A program made the translations under genes and the position numbers. The notes under the pieces are model-generated. The model saw only the letters and a list, made by a program, of their open reading frames with translations. It did not search any database and was not told the DNA's origin. Positions 46,234-54,496 of a DNA stretch of 64,000 nucleotides are shown one piece after another. This DNA comes from Paracrocinitomix sp039939375 (lineage in GTDB: Bacteria > Bacteroidota > Bacteroidia > Flavobacteriales_D > Crocinitomicaceae). Every line of letters begins with the position of its first letter. Positions within the stretch are counted from its first letter, which is position 1. The DNA lies in NCBI GenBank assembly GCA_039939375.1, contig JBDVJO010000007.1:1-64000 (forward strand). The letters run 5' to 3'.

Positions 46234-47484
46234 TTATTTCTTTATCACTAAAGTTGGTTTCAAGTTACCATCATTTGTTAATGGCTGCAAGAGGTAAGTT
46301 CCGTTTTCTTTTTCTGATAAATCAAGTGTCATTAATCCGGTTGAAATAACAGGGCTTGTTTGAATCAATTTCCCGTCTAAAGACCAAATTTGAATTTGAG
46401 TTATCTCAGGTTTAGAGATGTTTACGTTCAATATGTCATTTGTTGGATTCGGAAATACTTCAAGGAATGACAATTGATCATCACCTATCCCTAAATCCAC
46501 GATTGCCTCACAAGCTGAAGTATCTGAGCAACCGTTATCTGTAACAATTACGGCATAATCCCCATTGGCAGTTGGTGTAAACGATTGTCCTGTTTCTCCT
46601 GCAACAACAGAATTATCTGAGCAATCTATCCATTGGTAGGTCAAGCCAGCTGCTCCTGCTGATATCACATTAACCGCAGTTGATACTGAAACATCTACGT
46701 TAGTGACGTTTACGGTGATTGTCATAATGCTATCACAACCAGCAACATTTTGAATAGTATCCATTACTGTTGCACCAGCCGTATAGGTTTCATCACCAGA
46801 AGGGACAGTGTACTCACCGCAAGCATCTACCGTGAAAGAACTTGTTGAATTTGAACATCCTGAATTGTCTGTTCCAGTAACTACAATTTCGTCAATTGCT
46901 CCAAAACCATTCGTATAAAATGATCCCGCTACAACCGTATAAAACCTGAAACCTAGATAATAAGTAGCGTAACTTCCTGCGCCAGACAAATCTATAGTCT
47001 CATCATGCCAACTATTGTCTACTGTAGTAAAAGTTGCCAAAGTATTCCAAGAGCCTCCGGCAGATTCCTTATACATAATTTCAATATTACAATCTCCGAA
47101 AAAGCCTGGCGCTCCAGCAGATGCTCCATCATCAATTAAATATCTAAGATTTAATGTAGGGCTTGCTATATAAGTTCCAAAATCCATTTCAGGGCTAATC
47201 AAAGTGATTGACTCGTTCAGTTCAATTGATGCCACAGCCCAATCTCCGACAGCTCCTGCTAAAGGAGCAATAGCCGTTCCGTCATCCGCTACAATTTGAT
47301 TTGTCCCTGTGTAATCGCCTTCCGCGGTAAATATTGAATTTGCAGGAAGATCATCTCCAGGATTATAACCTTCAAAATCTCCTAAATAAGTTCCTGGAAC
47401 TGTGGGAGCAAAAGGCTCTATTTCAGTTTGAGCAGTTGCTGTAAAGGCAGTTAATGCCATTGCAGCATAAAAATATTTTTTCAT
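46234..47484 (-). CDS. T9SS type A sorting domain protein
   Basis: This 416-residue secreted protein has a signal peptide (MKKYFYAAMALTAFTATAQ). Residues about 45-205 form a MAM/jelly-roll-like beta domain (GDWAVASIELNESITLISP, WHDETIDLSGAGSYATYYLGFRFYT), often carbohydrate- or protein-binding. Residues about 210-330 hold Ig-like repeats with Cys pairs (VDACGEYTVPSG, AGCDSIMTITVNV). The last 75 residues are a type A domain (LEVFPNPTND, IQIWSLDGKLIQ, NGTYLLQPL). It is likely exported and attached by T9SS. It is a single transcription unit ending in a clear terminator. Confidence 0.85.
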   Translation of the reverse strand: MKKYFYAAMALTAFTATAQTEIEPFAPTVPGTYLGDFEGYNPGDDLPANSIFTAEGDYTGTNQIVADDGTAIAPLAGAVGDWAVASIELNESITLISPEMDFGTYIASPTLNLRYLIDDGASAGAPGFFGDCNIEIMYKESAGGSWNTLATFTTVDNSWHDETIDLSGAGSYATYYLGFRFYTVVAGSFYTNGFGAIDEIVVTGTDNSGCSNSTSSFTVDACGEYTVPSGDETYTAGATVMDTIQNVAGCDSIMTITVNVTNVDVSVSTAVNVISAGAAGLTYQWIDCSDNSVVAGETGQSFTPTANGDYAVIVTDNGCSDTSACEAIVDLGIGDDQLSFLEVFPNPTNDILNVNISKPEITQIQIWSLDGKLIQTSPVISTGLMTLDLSEKENGTYLLQPLTNDGNLKPTLVIKK

Positions 47485-47659
47485 AATTATAGTTTAGTTC
47501 ATTCCCAATTTAGGGATTATTCTGATTAAACAATAGTTTTAACAACAAGTTTAAGAGCTGATTAGCAGACTGATAAAAATTTATTTTAAAATAAATGATC
47601 AAAGTTGTAACCGCTAATTAAAAAAGAGTGACTAACTAAGAAACGAAACAATTTAAATT

Positions 47660-48007
47660 ATGGATATCGCACATTTATTAATTCCTATTTCACTTTTTGC
47701 CATGATTTTTGGCATAGTCTATTTCGCTATCACCACTAGTCACCGAGAAAAAATCGCAATGATTGAGGCCGGAATGAATCCTAAAGAGGAGAAAGAAAAA
47801 AGCCACAACAAATTAAGGGGCGCTTTACTTTTTGTCTTTGTTCCTCTTGGAATTTTAGTAGGAAGAGTCATGTTCAAACAACTTGGGATGGAAGCTGAAA
47901 TTTGCCAATTGATTTTTGCTTTCCTATTTGGAGGATTAGGTCTGTCTTTGACGTATATCTTAGAGCAAACAGTTTTAAAAAACAAAGATTCAAAAGACGC
48001 AGAATAA
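47660..48007 (+). CDS. DUF6249-like membrane protein of the sigma-factor operon
   Basis: This is a 115-residue inner-membrane protein with three hydrophobic segments (about 8-27, 55-72, 83-102). Between the first two lies a charged cytoplasmic loop SHREKIAMIEAGMNPKEEKEK, characteristic of the DUF6249-like proteins that precede ECF sigma genes in many Bacteroidota. The sigma factor GTG start follows the stop codon directly, so they form an operon. It may help sense envelope state, but that is only suggested by context. Confidence 0.75.
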   Translation: MDIAHLLIPISLFAMIFGIVYFAITTSHREKIAMIEAGMNPKEEKEKSHNKLRGALLFVFVPLGILVGRVMFKQLGMEAEICQLIFAFLFGGLGLSLTYILEQTVLKNKDSKDAE

Positions 48008-48580
48008 GTGCAAGAAGAACAAGTTCATACACTTATTGCTGAAGTAAATTCTGGCAGCACTGCATCCTTTGCTCCTCTGGTAGATGAGTACAAGGATATG
48101 GTGCATTCAGTTGCCTTGAAAATTACGGCTGACCAAGAATTATCTGAAGAGGTAGCTCAGGACACTTTTATGAAAGCCTTTAAATCATTAAAATCTTTCA
48201 AAAAGAAATCTAAGTTTTCTACTTGGCTGTATCAAATCACCTATTTCACGGCAATAAATGCCTTGCGAAAAAACAAGATAGAAACAGTTGAAATTACTTA
48301 CGATCACACAAACACAGTAAGTGAAAATGGATTTGATTACTTGGAGAAGCAAGAACGCTCAGCAGTCATCAACAAAGCTATCCTGCATTTAAAGCCACAA
48401 GAAAGAGCGGTAGTCACCCTTTATTTTATGAAGGAATTGAATATTGAAGAAGTGGCTGAAATCACAAAACTTTCAAAATCAAATGTAAAGGTCACTGTTC
48501 ACCGGGCGAAGAAAAAACTACACGATATTTTAGCGCACCTATTGAAAAACGAATTTAAAAGCATTCAACATGAAAACTAA
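48008..48580 (+). CDS. ECF-type RNA polymerase sigma factor
   Basis: This is a 190-residue sigma-70 family protein of the extracytoplasmic function group, with only regions 2 and 4. Region 2 (about 20-95) includes EEVAQDTFMKAFKSLKSF and FSTWLYQITYFTAINALRK. Region 4 (about 120-175) includes PQERAVVTLYFMKELNIEEVAEIT and the recognition helix SKSNVKVTVHRAKKKL, each split by short turns. The start is GTG, right after the upstream stop. Its stop overlaps the start of the next gene by 11 bases, which probably encodes the membrane partner. The target promoters are unknown. Confidence 0.92.
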   Translation: MQEEQVHTLIAEVNSGSTASFAPLVDEYKDMVHSVALKITADQELSEEVAQDTFMKAFKSLKSFKKKSKFSTWLYQITYFTAINALRKNKIETVEITYDHTNTVSENGFDYLEKQERSAVINKAILHLKPQERAVVTLYFMKELNIEEVAEITKLSKSNVKVTVHRAKKKLHDILAHLLKNEFKSIQHEN

Positions 48581-48941
48581 CAAAGAACCAATAGATAAAG
48601 CATTAGAAGACTTTGCAAACAAATCTAGCTCAGAAGGTTTACCTTCTAATTTTACGCATCAAATGATGCAAAAAATTGAGCAAGAAGTAGAACGAAAAGC
48701 CAGTGCTAAAAAACGCTTAGTCACTCCTATGGGATGGTTAATTTTTGGAGGATTTGCAACTTTAATTACGTGTAGTTTAATCTTTGGAGATTTTAGTAGT
48801 CCGGAAACTATTTCACTTCCAAAATTTGACATCTCTCAACATACCGATAAAATACAATTGGTCGTGGCAACTGTATTTGCCATCTCTGTCTTAGTTTTAA
48901 TCGATATTATTTATAGAAAGAAATCTAAAAAGCTAAACTAA
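48570..48941 (+). CDS. Putative anti-sigma-like membrane protein
   Basis: This is a 123-residue protein with a cytoplasmic N-terminus (about 1-48, rich in charged residues and a helix HQMMQKIEQEVERKASAK) and two membrane helices (about 50-72 and 93-112). Position directly after an ECF sigma gene, with an 11-base overlap, suits a short anti-sigma factor. No zinc-binding His-x3-Cys-x2-Cys motif is present, so it is not a classic ZAS protein. The role is inferred from context only. Its 3' end overlaps the converging barrel-protein gene by four bases. Confidence 0.65.
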   Translation: MKTNKEPIDKALEDFANKSSSEGLPSNFTHQMMQKIEQEVERKASAKKRLVTPMGWLIFGGFATLITCSLIFGDFSSPETISLPKFDISQHTDKIQLVVATVFAISVLVLIDIIYRKKSKKLN

Positions 48942-51316
48942 ATCCTTCCTGATTGACCTGATTTGCTTTCTTTGATATTTGCATCTTGCGTCAAACGTCC
49001 AAATTTGTAATACAACCCAAGTTTGAAAGCCGTGAAGGCCCATCTATTTTCAGATAATCCTTGATAATTGGTTGAATAGACCTCCATTCGGTTTGAAGGT
49101 GGTAAGATATCCTGAACGTCCAAGTAAATTTGGAATTTATTTCCCATCATTTTTTTGGTTAAACGCATCCCCCAATTCACACGCGCATTTGCAATTCTGT
49201 CATCACTCCCCCATCTTCCGAAATAAACACGATTGGTTATGGTAAAATCTTTCGGTAAAAAGAAATTAGCGTACGACCAAAGACCATAAGTTAAGGTGAA
49301 AAAGTCTTCTCTTTCAAATATTGGTGTAAATGAATACTTGTCATAATTTAACCAAATAGAATTCCAGGCAGACATCCATTTCGTTTTTATTGGCGCATTG
49401 ATAGAAACTGAAAAACCTTGCTTTTTATCTGCGTTCCAAGGTGTATTACTATAGACAAAAGTTTCGGGGTTTATAAAAGACAACTGTGCCTGAGGATCTT
49501 CAGAATGATAATAATTAACACTTAAATTGTATTTATACAATAGATTCAATTCAAAGCCAAAAGATTGGGTCACCTCAGGCAATAAATACGGGTTTCCAAA
49601 ATGGACATTTAAACTATCTTCAACCACCACAAAAGGGTCATAATTAGAAAATCTTGGTCGATCTATCCCTGAAGAATAGGTGAAGGTCAAGCCCACCTTT
49701 TCGTTTGGATCAATCATAATGCTGGCGGATGGGAAAAGTAAAAAATAGGCCGAATCTATAAACTGCTGATTTAAGGAGTTACTGTAGCCATTCAAATCGG
49801 TATACTCACCTGATAATCCTGCCCTAAAACCTAACTTCTTCCATTTTTTTGACAGCTCTATATAACTGCTTCCGTTTTGTTCAACATAGTCATACGAATT
49901 AGAAAGATTTGGGTCAATCACCCAGTCGTTTCCAACTTCGTTAAACTGATCAAACTCTTTTCCGTTGAAGACCAAATTATAAGAAACTCCACCGCCTAAT
50001 TTCCATCCTGTGGTATCAAAATTATGCTCATAATTGGTTCTAAATTCTGCGACATTTGGTCGGTTTCTAGATTGGTTTTGAACATTAAAATCTGAAAATT
50101 GATTCGTGTTTTCATCAAAATAAACGTTACGAGCAGTTACAGAGCCTTCATCTACTTTAATTCGATAATTCACGTTAATTTCAAATGCACTGTTGAACGT
50201 ATCCGTTTCCCAAACATAATTCATAAAACTACTGGCGTTTACCCAGGTGTACCCTTGATGAGACTCTTTATTAGAACGCACCATCAATTCATCATACTGA
50301 TAAAACAACGCACTGTCAATGTGATCACCTGAATAGTGATTCGCATGCCCTCTCAAACCCATTGTTATTTTATGATTGTCTTTAATGCTGTATGCACCTT
50401 TTACATTAACATGCGGACTAAAGTTGGACGATTCGGCGTTGAAACCAGAAACTTCATTTCTTTCAGTGCCATCTGTAGTTAGAAAATTCCCAGAACCGTA
50501 TGAATATTGTTCGCGATAATTAGTTCCTAAATTTGCATTTAGTGAGAACTTCTTCTTTTTCAAACTAAGACCTATATTACCATTTGCTGTTGGTTTTAGT
50601 TGCGTATTGATTCCTCCAGCTCCGCTTAAAGTAACATTGTATCCTTGCAAGGTGAAGTTTTTGGTATACACCTCAATCACTCCGCTACCTCTTCCTTGCG
50701 CCTTATACTTGGCAGATGGGTTTGTAATAATCTCAATCTTCTCTACCATCTCTGCCGGAATCGCTTTGAGTTCATCATTAGATAAGATAGGTTGCCGGTC
50801 AATTAAGATTAAAGGTGAACCTTTTCCGATTATTTCTATGCGTTCGTCATCAGGAGATGTCAACCTTGGGGATGCTTTTAGGATTTCAAAAAGATTGGTT
50901 AGCTGCTCTAGTGTTGTTCCAGAAACATTGACTTTTATTCCATCCATGGTTCTTTCAAAAGCTGGCTCTCTGTAGACAACTTCAACAGTATTTAAATTCA
51001 AATCAGGCGATAACTGAACAATTCCTAAGTTGACTTCTTTTGAAGTTGTCGTGAAATTTACTAGTGTATCTACGTACCCTTGTAATTTAACTTTTGCGTA
51101 ATAATCTTGATTCAATTTTCCGTTAAAAGCCAACTCAAACTCAGAAGTATCAATATAGCTTCCTTTTTTAAGAGAGGAATCAACTGCAGAGAATATCGTG
51201 ATTTGACCGATTTGGTCATTTAAGATTTCTTGGGGGATGGATCCTTTTACAGTAATCAACTGCGAAAAAGAACTGGTACTTATTAAAAGAACCAATAAGG
51301 CTAACATTAGTTTCAT
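48938..51316 (-). CDS. TonB-receptor-like outer membrane beta-barrel protein
   Basis: This 792-residue protein has a signal peptide (MKLMLALLVLLISTSSFSQ). It then has a carboxypeptidase-like domain (about 20-105), a TonB-plug-like domain (about 115-225, with RQPILSNDELKAIPAEMVEKIEIITNPSAKY split over two strands) and a large beta-barrel (about 230-780) of the OMP_b-brl_3 type. The plug and VIEVYTKN segment are those of TonB-dependent receptors, but many such proteins have no known ligand. No SusD partner lies beside it. Upstream are two CGTTAAAAG repeats 32 bp apart that may bind a regulator. Confidence 0.87.
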   Translation of the reverse strand: MKLMLALLVLLISTSSFSQLITVKGSIPQEILNDQIGQITIFSAVDSSLKKGSYIDTSEFELAFNGKLNQDYYAKVKLQGYVDTLVNFTTTSKEVNLGIVQLSPDLNLNTVEVVYREPAFERTMDGIKVNVSGTTLEQLTNLFEILKASPRLTSPDDERIEIIGKGSPLILIDRQPILSNDELKAIPAEMVEKIEIITNPSAKYKAQGRGSGVIEVYTKNFTLQGYNVTLSGAGGINTQLKPTANGNIGLSLKKKKFSLNANLGTNYREQYSYGSGNFLTTDGTERNEVSGFNAESSNFSPHVNVKGAYSIKDNHKITMGLRGHANHYSGDHIDSALFYQYDELMVRSNKESHQGYTWVNASSFMNYVWETDTFNSAFEINVNYRIKVDEGSVTARNVYFDENTNQFSDFNVQNQSRNRPNVAEFRTNYEHNFDTTGWKLGGGVSYNLVFNGKEFDQFNEVGNDWVIDPNLSNSYDYVEQNGSSYIELSKKWKKLGFRAGLSGEYTDLNGYSNSLNQQFIDSAYFLLFPSASIMIDPNEKVGLTFTYSSGIDRPRFSNYDPFVVVEDSLNVHFGNPYLLPEVTQSFGFELNLLYKYNLSVNYYHSEDPQAQLSFINPETFVYSNTPWNADKKQGFSVSINAPIKTKWMSAWNSIWLNYDKYSFTPIFEREDFFTLTYGLWSYANFFLPKDFTITNRVYFGRWGSDDRIANARVNWGMRLTKKMMGNKFQIYLDVQDILPPSNRMEVYSTNYQGLSENRWAFTAFKLGLYYKFGRLTQDANIKESKSGQSGRI

Positions 51317-51357
51317 AGAATTTGGGCTTAAAAGTTTAACGCAAGGTAGATGTATAC

Positions 51358-51398
51358 CGTTAAAAGGAGTGTTAACTTTTGTAAACTAACGTTAAAAG
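51358..51398. promoter_or_regulatory. Direct repeat CGTTAAAAG upstream of the barrel gene
   Basis: CGTTAAAAG occurs at 51358-51366 and 51390-51398, 32 bp (about three helix turns) apart. The spacer has a GTTAAC palindrome, and related CGTTA motifs follow. It may be a control site for the divergent barrel or GNAT genes, but is not proven. Confidence 0.3.
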
Positions 51399-51510
51399 TA
51401 GTTAAGCGTTACGTAAAAGGAATGTGCGTTAAGAAAAAATTAACTTTGTCTAACAACAAAACGCTGAACAATGCCTTTCCAATCTTGTTCACACTGATAG
51501 AAAATACCGA

Positions 51511-52011
51511 ATGAAATTTAAGATAGTAGAACTGAGTGAGGCCTCAAAAGTTTTTGAACTCACCTCTAATTGTGCCAAGAAATTGTTAGAAGATGGTATA
51601 CAACAATGGGACAACACCTACCCTTCTTTAGAAATTATTAAATCTGACATTGCTTCAAAATCAGTACAAGGGATTTATTTACAAACACGCTTATTAGGGG
51701 TATACGTTTTAGATCAAAATCAATCACCAGAATATGCTTCAGTAGCTTGGAAATATAATGAAAAACCAATTTGTGTTATTCACCGAATGGCGGTTGACCC
51801 GAACTCTCAAGGCATTGGGTTAGGAATTAAACTGTTAAAACACGCCGAAGAAAAAGCGAAAAAAATAGGATATCAAAGTATTCGTTTAGATGCATTTAAA
51901 GGAAACAAACCCTTGTTGAGTTTTTATGAAAAAAGAGGATATCAAGCCGTTGGCGAAATTCCATTAGAATATACATCCGGTCCATTTATCTGTTTTGAGA
52001 AAAAGCTTTAA
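51511..52011 (+). CDS. GNAT family N-acetyltransferase
   Basis: This 166-residue cytosolic enzyme transfers an acetyl group from acetyl-CoA to an amine. The GNAT core is clear: a strand IHRMAVDPNSQGIGLGIKLLKHAEEKA split around the acetyl-CoA-binding loop (Q/R-x-x-G-x-G at about residues 97-102). A strand SIRLDAFKGN and a final FYEKRGYQAVGEI helix-strand complete the motif. The substrate cannot be predicted. Its 3' end overlaps the converging MORN-like gene by four bases. Confidence 0.85.
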   Translation: MKFKIVELSEASKVFELTSNCAKKLLEDGIQQWDNTYPSLEIIKSDIASKSVQGIYLQTRLLGVYVLDQNQSPEYASVAWKYNEKPICVIHRMAVDPNSQGIGLGIKLLKHAEEKAKKIGYQSIRLDAFKGNKPLLSFYEKRGYQAVGEIPLEYTSGPFICFEKKL

Positions 52012-52571
52012 ACTTTTTCAAATACATTTTTATTGAAGGTATGCTCCAAATCATCTAAGCGATTACCGGCAGTGTCATAGTATTTCCAAACTCCGAACTT
52101 TTTGTAAACTTTCATTCCGGCATCACACCCAGCAATAATTTTAACCAACACTTCTTTTCCTTCTCCCGATAATGTTCCATCAGAATAGTAGGTTTTTGAT
52201 ATGACGGATGTTTTAGAATGAAACAATCGCTCAGAAACTATTTTACCGTAGCGGTAATTCGCTTCTCTTTTCAATATAGATTTTGATTTATATTCTCTGA
52301 TGGTGTATGAATCCAACGTATAATTAACTTCTTCTAAAAGTCTTCCATTATCGTATTTGGCACTCCAGGCTAATCGCTTATTCGTATCAGCTGTTGAAGA
52401 TTGAAAATATTTCCACTCCCCCACACGTTTTCGCCCTTTCAAAAAACCAAAAGTATGTCCATAAAACACGCGTCCATCAGCCATTTGTGTGCTATCAATT
52501 TTCTCAAAACGCTTTTGCGCATTTAAAAAAGTACAAGAAAAGATGGCAAAGAGAAGTAAAAGTTGTTTCAC
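52008..52571 (-). CDS. Secreted MORN-like repeat protein
   Basis: This 187-residue exported protein has a signal peptide (MKQLLLLFAIFSCTFLNAQ). The mature part has repeated hairpins of the MORN_2/YwqK kind: GFLKGRKRVGEWKYFQSS, YDNGRLLEEVNYT, YYSDGTLSGEG and FGVWKYYDTAGNRLD. Such repeats are common in Bacteroidota envelope proteins of unknown function. No toxin or catalytic domain is visible. It lies 37 bases after rluF on the same strand and may be in its transcript. Confidence 0.72.
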   Translation of the reverse strand: MKQLLLLFAIFSCTFLNAQKRFEKIDSTQMADGRVFYGHTFGFLKGRKRVGEWKYFQSSTADTNKRLAWSAKYDNGRLLEEVNYTLDSYTIREYKSKSILKREANYRYGKIVSERLFHSKTSVISKTYYSDGTLSGEGKEVLVKIIAGCDAGMKVYKKFGVWKYYDTAGNRLDDLEHTFNKNVFEKV

Positions 52572-52608
52572 AGTTAAATATAATGCAAAACCACTAAAAG
52601 GTTAATGA

Positions 52609-53334
52609 TTAATGTTGTGTTTTCTTTGAATCGGCTATTAAATCGTTCAGTACATCCATCTCTTTTGCTGAGATTTCGCGATAAGTTCCAACGGGTATAT
52701 CTAAATGCACATTCATAATTCGTACCCTTTTCAGTTTCAGAACTTCATAATGCAGATATTCACACATTCGCCTAATTTGTCGATTCAGGCCTTGAGTTAA
52801 AATAATTCTAAACTCGTATTTATTGAGTTGTTCAACCTGACATTTTTTGGTCACAACATCCAAAATTGGTAGACCGTTACTCATTTTAAAAATAAAGTCT
52901 TTGGTGATGGGCTTGTTCACCTTCACAATATATTCTTTCTCGTGATTATTGTTCGCTCTCAAAATCTTGTTTACGATATCCCCATCATTTGTCAAAAAAA
53001 TTAACCCTTCAGAAGGCTTATCTAATCTACCAATTGGAAAAATACGTTTAGGGTAACCGATATAATCAATGATATTGTCTTTTTCAACTCTAGTGTCAGT
53101 AGTACAAACAATTCCGACCGGTTTATTAAATGCCAAATACACAAAATCCTCTTCTGGCTCAGAAACCAATTGGCCATTCACTTCAACTTTATCACCCTGA
53201 AAAATTTTAGTTCCCAATTCAGGAACCTTACCATTAATACGTACTTTTTTTTGTTCGATTAGGCGATCACCTTCTCTTCTTGAACAAAAGCCAATTTCGC
53301 TTAGATATTTATTGATTCTTTTTCCTTCTGACAT
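52609..53334 (-). CDS. rluF: 23S rRNA pseudouridine synthase RluF
   Basis: This 241-residue enzyme turns a specific uridine of 23S rRNA (and possibly tRNA-Tyr) into pseudouridine. An S4 RNA-binding domain fills residues about 5-60 (RINKYLSEIGFCSRREGDRLI). The catalytic domain has GRLDKPSEGLIFLTNDG (about 101-117) with the Asp nucleophile. The family end LTQGLNRQIRRMCEYLHYEV is at about 183-202. The start MSEGKR matches the usual N-terminus. The family match to RluF rather than RluB/E rests on length and the NRQIRRMCE segment. Confidence 0.9.
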   Translation of the reverse strand: MSEGKRINKYLSEIGFCSRREGDRLIEQKKVRINGKVPELGTKIFQGDKVEVNGQLVSEPEEDFVYLAFNKPVGIVCTTDTRVEKDNIIDYIGYPKRIFPIGRLDKPSEGLIFLTNDGDIVNKILRANNNHEKEYIVKVNKPITKDFIFKMSNGLPILDVVTKKCQVEQLNKYEFRIILTQGLNRQIRRMCEYLHYEVLKLKRVRIMNVHLDIPVGTYREISAKEMDVLNDLIADSKKTQH

Positions 53335-53366
53335 CTCAATGAATTAAGATGCTGCAAAGTTAAAGT

Positions 53367-53933
53367 TTAATCTTCTTTCTTGACAAGAAATTTACCGTTC
53401 CACTGATAAGTCTCTAATTTTTTGGATTTGTATAAATCACCTTGTTCGTTTCTATACTCTGTCACGAAAAATACTTCTTGAATAACAGGATGATTTTCTT
53501 CACCAACTTGGTACGCCGGCTTCTCTTCAGGATAATCACACGTAAAATAATTGACCTCAGGCAGAGCAATCCAATCACCATTAGTTTTTACCAAATAGGT
53601 AATTTCATTGACATCAGAACAGCATCCGCAAAATTCATAAGTAACCCTCACCATAGATTTGACATTTTTAAATCCGGTAATCTCTGCTTCATACACCCGC
53701 ACTCCACAAAAAGACTCAGCAGAATACACTTCAATTTTCTCCATCACTTTACCACTTGACTTATCTTTAACCTCAACAATTAACGGATCTCTCAAGGTAT
53801 CAGGCACTGCGAAATATTCAGGTGTCATCAAAGGTTCAATATCATTAAAAGTGTAATTGGTTGATTTTTTAAAATCTTGAGTTAAACCAAAAAATGGAAA
53901 ACAGAAACAAAGGGCAAAAAGAAAATTCTTCAT
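53367..53933 (-). CDS. Secreted hypothetical protein
   Basis: This 188-residue protein has a signal peptide (MKNFLFALCFCFPFFGLTQ). The mature domain is beta-rich, with a Cys-rich stretch VTYEFCGCCSDVNEITYLV (about residues 95-113) and FTCDYPEEKP that may form disulfides. Its alternating VEKIEVYSAESFCGVRVY and final KKLETYQWNGKFLVKKE segments suggest a small beta sandwich. I do not recognise a family. It precedes rluF by 32 bases on the same strand and could be co-transcribed. Confidence 0.62.
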   Translation of the reverse strand: MKNFLFALCFCFPFFGLTQDFKKSTNYTFNDIEPLMTPEYFAVPDTLRDPLIVEVKDKSSGKVMEKIEVYSAESFCGVRVYEAEITGFKNVKSMVRVTYEFCGCCSDVNEITYLVKTNGDWIALPEVNYFTCDYPEEKPAYQVGEENHPVIQEVFFVTEYRNEQGDLYKSKKLETYQWNGKFLVKKED

Positions 53934-54169
53934 GATTTAAAATTAAACAAATCGGGCTTCTGCAAAATAGGGACTGCATCCACCCGATTTGAAATTGCTG
54001 TACAGCCAAAAACCCCAATTAAATGGAAAATTAAAACAAGCATTATCAAAGTTAATCTGGCCACGAGCAAAGGTAAACAGCAAGTTGCTAATTGGCACTA
54101 TCAGAAAATAAGTTGGGCTTAGCGGATAATAGAACTGTTTTTGAATTAGGGGTTGGTGGTGAGATGACT

Positions 54170-54184
54170 GGGGGGGGGGGGGGG
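54170..54184 (+). repeat. Homopolymer of 15 G
   Basis: Fifteen consecutive G's lie next to the repeat cluster in a genome where long G runs are rare. This length is prone to slippage or sequencing error, so the true length may vary. It could be a phase-variable tract, but no gene reads through it. Confidence 0.7.
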
Positions 54185-54265
54185 CGTGTTTCGTTTTTCG
54201 TTGCGAGATGACCTGGAGTTGAAACTGGAGACTGGAGACTCGTGTTTCGTTTTTCGTTTTTCGAA

Positions 54266-54401
54266 GCGAGATGACCGAGTTAATCGAGCGGCTCGTGCTG
54301 AGCGCAGTCGAAGTAAGTCGAGGTGGAGGAACTCGTTTTTCGTTGCGAGATGACTGAGTTAATCGAGCGGCTTGTGCTGAGCGCAGTCGAAGTAAGTCGA
54401 G
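54266..54401. repeat. 57-bp direct repeat, two copies 79 bp apart
   Basis: Copies at 54266-54322 and 54345-54401 start with GCGAGATGAC and end with AAGTAAGTCGAG. They differ at only two positions by my count. Each contains TGAGCGCAGTCGAAG, a type of motif I recall as widespread in intergenic DNA of Bacteroidota. They probably belong to an intergenic repeat family. Confidence 0.72.
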
Positions 54402-54496
54402 AGGAACGAGGGCGTATGATGTGTTATGAGAGTTTATTTGATTACTTAATGCTAAATAAAAACACAAAACCAACTATTGCCTATTCAACAATAAAA

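Larger units (their letters stand above)
53934..54496. repeat. Repeat-rich gene-free stretch
   Basis: These 563 bases have no convincing gene. Contents from left: an AT-rich leader, a run of 15 G's (54170-54184), CGTGTTTCGTTTTTCG twice (54185-54200 and 54241-54256), four GAGATGAC motifs, and a 57-bp direct repeat. The open frames across it are low in complexity and repeat-derived. The CGTGTTTCG core also occurs beside the four-helix-bundle gene further right, hinting at a common repeat family. Confidence 0.6.

Noticed and set aside
53943..54473. 176-codon open frame on the - strand
   Set aside because: It runs through the poly-G tract and direct repeats, has low-complexity Ser/Pro/Arg-rich composition, and has no family resemblance.
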